Assembly (NCBI GenBank): GCA_959604355.1
Contig: CAUHAO010000013.1
Coordinates: 1-46,184, forward strand
DNA: 46,184 bases
Source: an uncultured Eubacteriales bacterium
GTDB taxonomy: Bacteria > Bacillota > Clostridia > Oscillospirales > UBA644
Direction of reading: 5' to 3'
The translations under genes and the position numbers were made by a program. Below the pieces are notes generated by a model that worked only from the letters and a program-made list of their open reading frames with translations, did no database searches and had not been told where the DNA came from. How positions within the stretch are numbered: position 1 is the stretch's first letter; every line of letters starts with the position of its first letter. This document shows, piece by piece, positions 36,120 to 43,783 of this stretch.

Positions 36120-36467
36120 ATGCAGGATTGCCTTTTTTGTAAGATAGTCGCGGGTGAGATACCGTCGACAAAAGTATATGAAGATGAAACCGTGTATGCG
36201 TTTAAGGACATTGCTCCGCAGGCGCCCGTGCACGTTCTGATAATCCCCAAGGCGCACGTTCTTTCGGCTATCCGTGAATACGACGAGGAGAAGAACGGCG
36301 CGCTGCTCGCGCACGTCTTCGGTGTCGCCGTCAAAATCGCGAAGGATCTCGGCCTTGACAACGGCTACCGCATCGTCACCAACTGCGGAGATGACGCCGC
36401 GCAGAGCGTAAAGCATCTGCATTTTCACCTGCTGGGCGGCGCGAAACTCGACGGCAGAATGTGCTGA
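36120..36467 (+). CDS. HIT-family nucleotide hydrolase (HinT-like)
   Basis: A 115-residue protein with the HIT motif HLHFHLLGG near the C-terminus and the N-terminal DCLFCKIVAGEIPS typical of HinT-type purine nucleoside phosphoramidases. The full family length is present. It follows alaS by 56 bp, and a candidate promoter lies in that gap. The next gene starts 15 bp later. Confidence 0.93.
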   Translation: MQDCLFCKIVAGEIPSTKVYEDETVYAFKDIAPQAPVHVLIIPKAHVLSAIREYDEEKNGALLAHVFGVAVKIAKDLGLDNGYRIVTNCGDDAAQSVKHLHFHLLGGAKLDGRMC

Positions 36468-36482
36468 CGGGAGGAGGGGCAA

Positions 36483-37199
36483 ATGACTGAAAACACCGAA
36501 CTTCGCCCGAATGAGGGCAAAAACGTGCTTTGCACGGTGGACGGAGTGTCGTACGAGCGCTACGCGATAAAGACGCGCTTTGTCAATATCGGCGACGACT
36601 ATATCGACGTAATACGCGAATACGCGCTTCCTCATTATAAAGAGGGCGACTTCATCTCGATAAGCGAGAAAATAATCGCATTGTGCCAGAAGCGCATCGT
36701 CTACCGCAAGGACATCCATCCGGGCTTCTGGGCGAAGCTGCTGTGCAAATTCGTCCATGTCACACCCGCGGGTCCCGGTGCGGGAACGCCTTACAAGATG
36801 CAGCTCATAATCGACATCTGCGGTCTGCCGCGCGTGCTTTTTGCGACGGTTTGCTCCGCGGTGACGAAAATTTTCGGCATCAAGGGCGTTTTCTATGACG
36901 TTTGCGGTCATGAGGTGGACGGCATCGACGGTCTTATTGACTATGATATTTCATATAAGGAATATTACGACTACGGCATACTCAATCCGGAGAATCCGTC
37001 GGGCGTATGCAATGAGATATACCAAAAGCTCGGTATACCCTGCATGATAGTCGATGCGTGCGATATTTCCGTCAAAATACTCGGCAAAGCGGACTGCATA
37101 ACGCTTTCCGACGAAATTCTGGCGGATATTGTAAGGGATAACCCGGCAGGTCAGGACGACCAATGCACGCCCGTTATCCTCGTAAGAAAGCAGAACTGA
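36483..37199 (+). CDS. CofE-like (F420-0:gamma-glutamyl ligase family) protein, short form
   Basis: A 238-residue protein whose size and pattern fit the F420-0:L-glutamate ligase fold. Features include YKEGDFISISEKIIALCQ near residues 50-70 and the VTPAGPGAGTPYKMQ segment. I know no F420 pathway gene elsewhere in this window. It is a second homologue besides the longer one at 20461. GGGAGGAGG precedes the start. It is followed 23 bp later by the large wall lipoprotein, a possible functional link since the fold joins amino acids such as glutamate to phosphoryl acceptors. Confidence 0.75.
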   Translation: MTENTELRPNEGKNVLCTVDGVSYERYAIKTRFVNIGDDYIDVIREYALPHYKEGDFISISEKIIALCQKRIVYRKDIHPGFWAKLLCKFVHVTPAGPGAGTPYKMQLIIDICGLPRVLFATVCSAVTKIFGIKGVFYDVCGHEVDGIDGLIDYDISYKEYYDYGILNPENPSGVCNEIYQKLGIPCMIVDACDISVKILGKADCITLSDEILADIVRDNPAGQDDQCTPVILVRKQN

Positions 37200-37222
37200 A
37201 ATTTTTTCGGAAAGGTCGGCAA

Positions 37223-40200
37223 ATGACGAAGAGAGCAGTTAAAATACTCATCCCGATAATCACAGCGCTTTTGATTCTGTGCGCGTGCATGTCCGACAAG
37301 ACACCGCGTCCTGCCGAGAGTGTTGAGATCGATGTTTCCGAATATATATTTACCGATAAACAGCAGACTCTGACGCTTCATACGACCGTTTATCCGTCCG
37401 ACGCGGAGGAAAAATCGGTCGTGTGGATGACGTCCGACGCGTCTGTCGCAACCGTCGACGGGGAAGGCAACGTATTTCCCGTCGGCAACGGAGAGGCGAT
37501 AGTCACGGCGCGGACGGGCAACGGCGCGGGAGCCTGCTTTTGCGTTGTTACGGTTGCGCTTCCGCCGGAGATAATTCCCGTTGAGGGGGTTTTGATAACC
37601 GACAGCCACATATCTTTGACTCAGGCGGGTGAAAGCTATGTTTTGCAGAGCTATATCTACCCGGAAAACGCGACTGATAAGACTGTTTTTTGGACGTCGT
37701 CTGATACTGATATAGCAACGGTGGACGAAGACGGCAGAGTTACCGTGCTTCAGCCGGGTAAGGCGGACATATCGGTATGCACCGCCGACGGCGGCTTCAT
37801 CGCGGTATGTACCGTAAGTTCGGACATCGCTGTACCGATGCGTGACGTCAACTTTGCGCAGTCGTCGTTCACGTTCAAAAAAACGGACGACGAACTCGTG
37901 CTCACGCCGATATGGGAGCCTGTAAACACGACAGAAAGAGGGCTGATATGGTCCTCGACGGATGAAAAAGTGGCGACGGTAGACCCCGATACGGGCGTCG
38001 TGACACCGCACTCCAACGGTACGGCCACGATATACGCCGTGACCGAAAATCGCAAGAAACAGGCGATATGCAAGGTCAAGGTCGACTTTACGATAAAAAC
38101 GACGGGTATCACTCTGCCTGTCGAATCGATAACGCTTACGGATGACAATCCGACGTATAAGCTCAAACCTACGGTGTTGCCCAAGGACGCGAGCAACAAG
38201 AACGTGACGTTCTCGTCCTCCGACGAAGGCGTTGTGACGGTCTCTGCGGACGGCACGGTGACGGCTGTTGCAAGCGGTCTCGCCGCAATAACCGTGTCCA
38301 CCGAGCAGGGCGGCTATTCCGAGACAATGCTCGTGACGGTGAGCATGAAAGTGCATCCCGAAAGCATACATTTCTCGTCCTATTCGCACAGCTTTTCGTC
38401 GAAAGGCGAAAGAATAAAGGTCTCGGTGACAGTGCTTCCGGTTGAGGCTGATGACAAGTCTTACACCTTCACATCTGCGGATGAAAGCGTTGCGACGGTT
38501 TCCTCTGACGGCACGATAACCGCTGTCGGCTACGGCACGACATTCATCAAGGTCACGACAAATGACGGCAATATTTCGGACACGTTCTTCGTCATTTGCC
38601 CCGAAAAACCCATATCTGACCCCTCTCCCGAAGGGCCGACCGTCATCCGCGACGGAGCGCTCAAGGGCGTTTGGGTCGCTACGATATCGGGTGTTGACTT
38701 CCCGTCGACACAAGGCTTAAGCGCGGACAAACTCAAGGCGGAGCTTGACGAGATCGTTTCCGTATGTGAAGGTGCAGGCCTTAACGCGATATTCTTCCAG
38801 GTACGTCCCGCAGGCGATGCATTTTACAAGTCGTCGATATTCCCGACGTCGAAATATATGTCGGGAAAGCAGGGAGACCCGCTCACGCTTGACTGTCTGG
38901 AGTACCTTATAAAGAAAGCGCACGCGAAAAATATCGAGGTGCATGCGTGGATAAACCCGTACCGCATCGGCTACGGTGATGCGACCGACATAACGCTGCT
39001 CGCGCCGTCCAATCCCGCAAGACTTCACCCCGAATGGATAGTTTTCTTTAAGGAAAAGTCGGGCACAAAAACTATGTGGTACAACCCCGGTATCCCCGCG
39101 GTGCGCCAGCTCATCGTTGACGGCGTGACGGAGATAATCGACAACTATGACGTTGACGGCATCCATTTCGACGACTATTTCTATCCCTACGATACCAACG
39201 CTATGGGCTTCGACGACACGGACGCGTTCAACAGGTACAACAGCGCCGGGCTGTCGCTTGCCGACTGGCGCCGCAACAACAACGATAATCTTATCCTCGC
39301 GGTTCATAACGCGATAAAAGCGACGGGCAAGGACGTTTCGTTCGGCATCTCTCCGTTCGGCGTATGGGCAAAGAAGTCCAACAACGTCTACGGCACGGAT
39401 ATCCCGAACTCCAACGAGTCGTATTACGCCATTTATGCGGACACGCGTAAGTGGGTGCTCAACGAGTGGCTCGACTATATATGCCCGCAGGTATATTGGG
39501 AAACGACGCACACCACCGCCCCGTTCCAGCCGATAGTTTCGTGGTGGAACGAGCTTGTAAGCACGACAAATGTTGAGCTTTATATAGGCATGGAATTTGA
39601 GTCGACGCAGAACACGTCCTCACAGCCATACAAGAGTAATTCCGAGCTGAAGCTGGAGGCGACGTATATCGAACAGATGCCGCACGTTTCCGGCGCGGTG
39701 TATTTCAGTTACAGAGATGTCGCCGACAACCGTTCGGACTGCCGCAGCGTGATAAAGTCGCTTTTCGGAAATACGCAGACCGTTAAAGCGGCAAGCACAA
39801 CGCTTTTCCTCTCGCAAACCGAGACAAGTGTTTCCAACAGCAGCAAGACAGCGTTCATTCTGGGCGTTTCCGACCCGAACTATCCGCTGTATGTCAACGG
39901 AGACCTTGTCACGACGCGCTCCTCGACGGGATATTTCTCGTATTACGCGAAAAATCTCGCGGTGGGCGAAAACAAGTTCATCTTCACCCACAAGGGACAA
40001 AGCATCACGTGGACAGTCAATCGCGGCGCGGCGTCCACCGAGCCGAAAACGATGTCTTATTTCGGTTTCGTTTCGGGTTCGTTCTCGCCGAAATACGACT
40101 ACGCGGACGTGTCGGGCACAAAGCTAACGTTCTCATGCACCGCGTCGGCGGGCGCGACGGTGTATGTAAAAGTGGGCGAATATACCGTAAAGCTCACGAC

Positions 40201-41485
40201 TTCAGCTACTGCTCCGACAGACGGTACGTTCAAGCGCGCGTACTATGAGGGCTCGCTCACCTTACCCGACATATCGGGCAACGCGGTGATAGGGTCGCCC
40301 GTGTTCTACGCGGAGATGAAGGGGCAGAAAACCGTCGTTTACAATAGCACGAACATGATAGAAGTCATCAATTCGCCGCGCGATTATATAATTCAAATAA
40401 CGGGCGACGATCCCGATGTGTGTCCGTCCACGGTGTCTGACACGGAGGATGAATACTTCAAAACGACACCGGGCGCACGCGACACGGTTGTCGCGAAATC
40501 AAAGGGATTTGCGAAACTCGGCAGCGGCATGTACGTCAAAAACGGCTCGTATGAACGTATCGACGCGGAATATAAGCTCGCGAATTTGTCGGACTTCAAA
40601 GCCACTCAGTCCGCGGACGGCAGACACACCACTATAAGCCTCAAGGGCGTGGAAACGAACCTTTATACCGTTTCCATGGGCGATGACGAGACGGTCATAA
40701 CGCTTTACAATGTCGGCTCGGCGCCCAATAAACTGACACTTTCCGGAAATCCGCTCTTCTCCTCGGCTGCGATAAAGACGCTTTCCAACACGTCCGTGCA
40801 GATAACGCTGAAGCATAAAAAGAGCATGTACATTTTCGGCTATACGGCGTATTTTGTCGGGGATTTCCTCGTTATCGATTTCAATAATCCCATTTCGCTT
40901 TCGTCCGGCTCACAGCCGCTCAAGGGTATACGCATCGCCGTTGACCCCGGCCATAGTGATTCGAGCGGCGCGACGGGATTCTGGGGCTCGACGCAGTACA
41001 CAGAGACGCAGATGAATCTTGCAATAGGCCGAAAAGTCGTGCAAAAGCTCCGAAATCTCGGTGCGACGGTGCTGCTTTCGCATGACGGAGAGGGTAAATA
41101 CAGTCTTGACGAGCTGATAACGCAGATGAAGGCTTGGGATCCGGATATGACCATCTCTCTGCATATGAACCATCCCGGACAGGGCAACGGCGTAAATCCG
41201 ATCAACAACAACGGCACAGAAAGCTATTATTGCTACAACTGCGGCAAACTGCTGGCTAAAACCGTGCTTGAGAAATTCGCGGCGGAAACGGGACTGAAAA
41301 AGCGCGAATACAAGGTCGGGCGTTACAAGGTGGCGCGCCACATGAAATATCCCGCGATACTCTTCGAAATGGGCTTTATAAGCAACATTTACGACTTTGA
41401 ATGGTTCGTATCGGACGGGAACACCGACGCGGCGGCTCAGGCGATAGTCGACGGTATCGTGGAATATTACAGGGCGCAATCGTAA
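37223..41485 (+). CDS. Cell wall lipoprotein: BIG2 repeats, GHL10 glycosidase-like domain and Amidase_3
   Basis: A 1420-residue protein with a lipoprotein-like signal (LLILCAC, probably Cys17 to Cys19). Residues about 25-465 hold about five BIG2 Ig-like repeats (SADESVATVSSDGTITAVGYG-type endings). About 480-850 is a GHL10/DUF187 TIM barrel (GVWVATISGVDFPST, VDGIHFDDYF), the fold of E. coli DigH, which cuts glycan strands stripped of peptides. About 850-1230 is a beta-rich region. About 1235-1420 is an Amidase_3 domain with His1244 (DPGHS), Glu1261, His1314 (SLHMN) and Glu1382 (LFEMGFISN). One polypeptide could thus remove stem peptides and then cut the bare glycan. I chose ATG 37223 because the lipoprotein signal begins there. 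A terminator follows. Confidence 0.88.
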   Translation: MTKRAVKILIPIITALLILCACMSDKTPRPAESVEIDVSEYIFTDKQQTLTLHTTVYPSDAEEKSVVWMTSDASVATVDGEGNVFPVGNGEAIVTARTGNGAGACFCVVTVALPPEIIPVEGVLITDSHISLTQAGESYVLQSYIYPENATDKTVFWTSSDTDIATVDEDGRVTVLQPGKADISVCTADGGFIAVCTVSSDIAVPMRDVNFAQSSFTFKKTDDELVLTPIWEPVNTTERGLIWSSTDEKVATVDPDTGVVTPHSNGTATIYAVTENRKKQAICKVKVDFTIKTTGITLPVESITLTDDNPTYKLKPTVLPKDASNKNVTFSSSDEGVVTVSADGTVTAVASGLAAITVSTEQGGYSETMLVTVSMKVHPESIHFSSYSHSFSSKGERIKVSVTVLPVEADDKSYTFTSADESVATVSSDGTITAVGYGTTFIKVTTNDGNISDTFFVICPEKPISDPSPEGPTVIRDGALKGVWVATISGVDFPSTQGLSADKLKAELDEIVSVCEGAGLNAIFFQVRPAGDAFYKSSIFPTSKYMSGKQGDPLTLDCLEYLIKKAHAKNIEVHAWINPYRIGYGDATDITLLAPSNPARLHPEWIVFFKEKSGTKTMWYNPGIPAVRQLIVDGVTEIIDNYDVDGIHFDDYFYPYDTNAMGFDDTDAFNRYNSAGLSLADWRRNNNDNLILAVHNAIKATGKDVSFGISPFGVWAKKSNNVYGTDIPNSNESYYAIYADTRKWVLNEWLDYICPQVYWETTHTTAPFQPIVSWWNELVSTTNVELYIGMEFESTQNTSSQPYKSNSELKLEATYIEQMPHVSGAVYFSYRDVADNRSDCRSVIKSLFGNTQTVKAASTTLFLSQTETSVSNSSKTAFILGVSDPNYPLYVNGDLVTTRSSTGYFSYYAKNLAVGENKFIFTHKGQSITWTVNRGAASTEPKTMSYFGFVSGSFSPKYDYADVSGTKLTFSCTASAGATVYVKVGEYTVKLTTSATAPTDGTFKRAYYEGSLTLPDISGNAVIGSPVFYAEMKGQKTVVYNSTNMIEVINSPRDYIIQITGDDPDVCPSTVSDTEDEYFKTTPGARDTVVAKSKGFAKLGSGMYVKNGSYERIDAEYKLANLSDFKATQSADGRHTTISLKGVETNLYTVSMGDDETVITLYNVGSAPNKLTLSGNPLFSSAAIKTLSNTSVQITLKHKKSMYIFGYTAYFVGDFLVIDFNNPISLSSGSQPLKGIRIAVDPGHSDSSGATGFWGSTQYTETQMNLAIGRKVVQKLRNLGATVLLSHDGEGKYSLDELITQMKAWDPDMTISLHMNHPGQGNGVNPINNNGTESYYCYNCGKLLAKTVLEKFAAETGLKKREYKVGRYKVARHMKYPAILFEMGFISNIYDFEWFVSDGNTDAAAQAIVDGIVEYYRAQS

Positions 41486-41493
41486 AACAAGAT

Positions 41494-41531
41494 AAAGAGG
41501 CACGATTTCAAAGCGTGTCTCTTTTTGTGTT
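41494..41531 (+). terminator. Rho-independent terminator after the wall lipoprotein
   Basis: An 11-bp stem with one G-T pair (41494-41504 with 41514-41524) is followed by TTTTTGTGTTTT. It ends the transcription unit from 36120. Confidence 0.87.
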
Positions 41532-41555
41532 TTATGGGGGTGTGCGAAAGAAAAG

Positions 41556-41729
41556 GGGCGCGGCGGGTCGAGTAGGAGCGGAGGTTGCGGAGGGAGACGG
41601 AGCGGCGGAAAAGAAGCGAAGCGGTTCGGGTATGAGCGGATGGCGCGGAGGGAGACGGAGCGGAGGAAAATGGGCGCGGCGGGTCGAGTAGGAGGGGAGG
41701 GAGCGGAGGGAGACGGGGCGGAGAAAAAA
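41556..41729. repeat. Purine-rich 58-bp tandem repeat, three copies
   Basis: There are three adjacent units, 41556-41613, 41614-41671 and 41672-41729. The core GCGGAGGGAGACGGAGCGG occurs at 41587, 41645 and 41703, exactly 58 bp apart, and GGGCGCGGCGGGTCGAGTAG occurs in units 1 and 3. The plus strand is almost entirely purine. Since 58 is not a multiple of three, all frames cycle and coding is unlikely. It fills most of the 364-bp gap before the gene at 41850. Confidence 0.9.
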
Positions 41730-41849
41730 ATAGAGCGCGGCGGTGTGGCAAAAACTTTGCCTCGACATAATATGTGTAGTGAGGGCGGCGAAAGAGCCCA
41801 CCTCGGAAGTCGAAAACGGAAACGCATATCAAATAAGGAGGATTTTCAG

Positions 41850-41990
41850 ATGGGCAACAATTTCATATTTTGGACTCTGCTTATAGCAGCGGTCATCGTT
41901 TTCAGCATCACCAATAACGGCTGCGGTTGTGGCTGTGGATGCGGATGTCTCAACAATAACAACAATAACTGCGGTTGCGGCTGTAACTGA
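41850..41990 (+). CDS. Tiny membrane protein with Gly-Cys repeat tail
   Basis: A 46-residue protein: one membrane helix (residues about 5-20) followed by GCGCGCGCGC, a run of asparagines and CGCGCN. A very strong ribosome binding site AAGGAGGA (41835-41842) lies 7-8 nt before the ATG and a good terminator follows, so it is very probably expressed. Eight cysteines in 46 residues suggest metal or redox chemistry, or a cross-linked surface or spore peptide. I do not recognise a named family; small sporulation proteins such as YjcZ have some likeness but a different order. Confidence 0.75.
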   Translation: MGNNFIFWTLLIAAVIVFSITNNGCGCGCGCGCLNNNNNNCGCGCN

Positions 41991-42006
41991 TAGGTTGTGA
42001 AACAAG

Positions 42007-42038
42007 ACGGTGGGGAGATCTCTCCGCCGTTTTTTTTA
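42007..42038 (+). terminator. Rho-independent terminator after the Gly-Cys protein
   Basis: A 10-bp stem with two G-T pairs (42007-42016 with 42021-42030) is followed by a run of eight T. Confidence 0.88.
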
Positions 42039-42100
42039 TGCGGAAAACGCGTGTGTCAAGAGCCCGACGGCGGGTAAGAAAGAGTATGTCGGTCGATAGG

Positions 42101-42190
42101 GCGCCGCAGGCGCGCGTGTGCGACGCACACGCGCAAAAATACCGCCTCCCCCATGGGGAGGCGGTATTTCGACACCGCAGGTGTCGCCTG
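42101..42190. repeat. Cluster of perfect triloop hairpins
   Basis: There are four consecutive inverted repeats, all with 3-nt loops: GCGCC/GGCGC (42101-42113, loop GCA); 42112-42121 with 42125-42134 (10 bp, loop GAC); 42137-42151 with 42155-42169 (15 bp, loop CAT); and 42171-42176 with 42180-42185 (6 bp, loop GCA). The last can refold into CGCAGG/CCTGCG. The 15-bp hairpin has A/T flanks on both sides and probably terminates the minus-strand zinc-ribbon gene. Confidence 0.85.
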
Positions 42191-42226
42191 CGGCGGTGTT
42201 GTGCGGCAAAGATATTTTATCGCGTA

Positions 42227-42721
42227 TTATTCCGCGTCGTTTGATTTTCCGCAGCCGCATTCGGTGCATCCGCTTTCGCAGACGGGCGCGTCTGCGGGCA
42301 ATTCGACGGGGATTACCGCGGGCGCGTCTTCAGAAGCTTCTGCAGGCGTTTCGGCAGCGGGTTCGGGGCGGACTGCTTTCGTGCCGCATTTGCTGCAGAA
42401 AGCCGATTCGGCGGGAATTTCCGCGCCGCATTCGGTGCAGTAGGTAATGCCTTTTATCTGCGCGATCTTCGCTTTGAGGTCGCTAATGAGCGCGGTCTGC
42501 GCTTTTATTTCGTTGATCTGCTCCGCAAAATCCTCACAGAAATCCTCAGGGTGTGCTTTAAAATATTTTTCGCCGACGGTCCGATAAAGGTCATTGATTT
42601 TGCTCTGTGCTTCGGAGATCTTGAGGTTGAGCTTTGTCGTTTCGGCGAAATTTTTCGTCTTATCGACAGCGGCCTGTCCTGCCGAGGTAATCTTTTTTCC
42701 GAAATTGTCAAAGAAACTCAT
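42227..42721 (-). CDS. Coiled-coil zinc-ribbon protein
   Basis: A 164-residue protein. Residues about 10-90 form a charged helical region, probably a coiled coil, then a zinc ribbon with Cys95-x2-Cys98 and Cys109-x2-Cys112, a Pro/Ala/Glu-rich linker, and a second cysteine group CESGCTECGCGK at the C-terminus. There is no signal peptide. It lies 25 bp downstream of the RelQ-type gene on the minus strand and is probably co-transcribed. The function is unknown. Confidence 0.78.
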   Translation of the reverse strand: MSFFDNFGKKITSAGQAAVDKTKNFAETTKLNLKISEAQSKINDLYRTVGEKYFKAHPEDFCEDFAEQINEIKAQTALISDLKAKIAQIKGITYCTECGAEIPAESAFCSKCGTKAVRPEPAAETPAEASEDAPAVIPVELPADAPVCESGCTECGCGKSNDAE

Positions 42722-42746
42722 AATTATATCTCACTTTCTGTAAAAT

Positions 42747-43421
42747 TTACTTGAGTTGTTTGTATATCGACTGCATTTCCTCGTCGATACGGGCAATATC
42801 GTCCGCGCAGCTTTTAAGACGGTAGCGCAGGTCGTCGGAAACATCAGTCGGGGACTTGTAACGCAAGCGGTGTTCAAGGCTTGCCCAGAAGTCCATCGCG
42901 ATGGTGCGGAACTGTACCTCCACGGGCATGTTTATCGTTTCTTTTGCGAGAAACACGGGCACGGAAACGACGACGTGAAGACTTCGGTAGCCGTTTGGCT
43001 TGGGGTTGGTTATGTAATCCTTGCGGCAGAGCAATGTAACGTCGGTCTGCGATATGAGCATATTCGCGACGCGCTCAGTATCGTGGATATAGTTGCATAT
43101 TACGCGAACACCCGCGATATCCGTAAGATTTTTCGTCATCGAATCTATGGAAACCGGGTAGCCGCGGCGTTTGAGCTTTTCGATGATGCTGCGCGGCTGT
43201 TTGAGACGGGACTCAATATGGTGGATCGGATTGTAGTCGTGGCGGACGCTGAATTCCTCGTCGAGAATTTCAAGCTTTGTGCGTACCTGCTTTATCGCCG
43301 CCGCATAGACTTGCAGACGGCAGAGGAATTCATTCGCTGTTGTGGAAAAATGGTTTTCCTTGAGCAGTCGGATATCGGATTCCGACAGTACCGAGAGTTT
43401 GTCTGTTGACTGATCGTTCAT
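42747..43421 (-). CDS. Small alarmone synthetase, RelQ/YjbM-type GTP pyrophosphokinase
   Basis: A 224-residue single-domain (p)ppGpp synthetase. The RelA/SpoT synthetase motifs are KPNGYRSLHVVV and VEVQFRTIAMDFWASLEHRLRYK; there is no hydrolase, TGS or ACT domain. Size fits RelQ/RelP (about 210-230 residues). I chose ATG 43421, with GGAGAC at good spacing; the open frame runs 28 codons further 5' into an adjoining repeat but that part is not conserved. The zinc-ribbon gene follows 25 bp later. Confidence 0.92.
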   Translation of the reverse strand: MNDQSTDKLSVLSESDIRLLKENHFSTTANEFLCRLQVYAAAIKQVRTKLEILDEEFSVRHDYNPIHHIESRLKQPRSIIEKLKRRGYPVSIDSMTKNLTDIAGVRVICNYIHDTERVANMLISQTDVTLLCRKDYITNPKPNGYRSLHVVVSVPVFLAKETINMPVEVQFRTIAMDFWASLEHRLRYKSPTDVSDDLRYRLKSCADDIARIDEEMQSIYKQLK

Positions 43422-43461
43422 CTCAGGGTCTCCGTTCTCTTTTATCGTATTTATTATCGTA

Positions 43462-43578
43462 AGTAAAAATGCTTGTTTGAAAGGGAATTTTTGCGCAGCC
43501 GTCAATGGAGCAGGGGCGCAGCACGGGGCAAAGCAGATAATCCTTGAGTCTCAAGAATTACTACGAACAGTATATCAT
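43462..43578. repeat. Dispersed ~115-bp repeat, diverged copy 3
   Basis: It shares with the copies at 1-234 the edge AGTAAAAATGCTTG, then GGGNATTTTT, GCCGTCAATRGAGCAG, and a CTTGAG...CTCAAG-type hairpin in place of ATTCTTG...CAAGAAT. The GC hairpin has decayed. It lies in the 362-bp gap between divergent genes, as the other copies lie at a gene boundary. The region 43579-43717 holds nothing else I can support. Confidence 0.75.
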
Positions 43579-43717
43579 AATATTGTGTCAGAAACAAGGC
43601 GAAAAGCGTAAATAGCAGGAGCTGCAAAAGCGTGAACAGTACGAGGTACGGCTGAAGTATTATATTTACAGAAAGAAGGAAAAATGCGGCTAAATTACGA
43701 AAAAAATAAAAAAATGC

Positions 43718-43746
43718 TTGACCGTGTTTCCGTTATATGTTAAAAT
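43718..43746 (+). promoter_or_regulatory. Promoter for the DUF1538/PII-like operon
   Basis: -35 TTGACC (43718-43723), 17-bp spacer, -10 TAAAAT (43741-43746), 37 bp before the TTG start at 43784. Confidence 0.82.
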
Positions 43747-43783
43747 ATTACAGATATACAGTAAGAGGTGAGGAGATGACGTT

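Noticed and set aside
37151..38713. Minus-strand open frame opposite the wall lipoprotein
   Set aside because: It is the complement of the BIG2 repeats, with an Arg-rich composition typical of shadow frames.
41556..41729. Possible CRISPR-like array
   Set aside because: The units are contiguous 58-bp repeats without unique spacers, and no cas genes are present.
41467..41832. Three minus-strand open frames rich in Pro/Ser/Leu
   Set aside because: They arise because the 58-bp tandem repeat lacks stop codons on that strand; the period is not a multiple of three, so no single frame is conserved.
43422..43505. 28-codon 5' extension of the RelQ-type gene
   Set aside because: It runs into the dispersed repeat and has no ribosome binding site; ATG 43421 has a well-placed GGAGAC.
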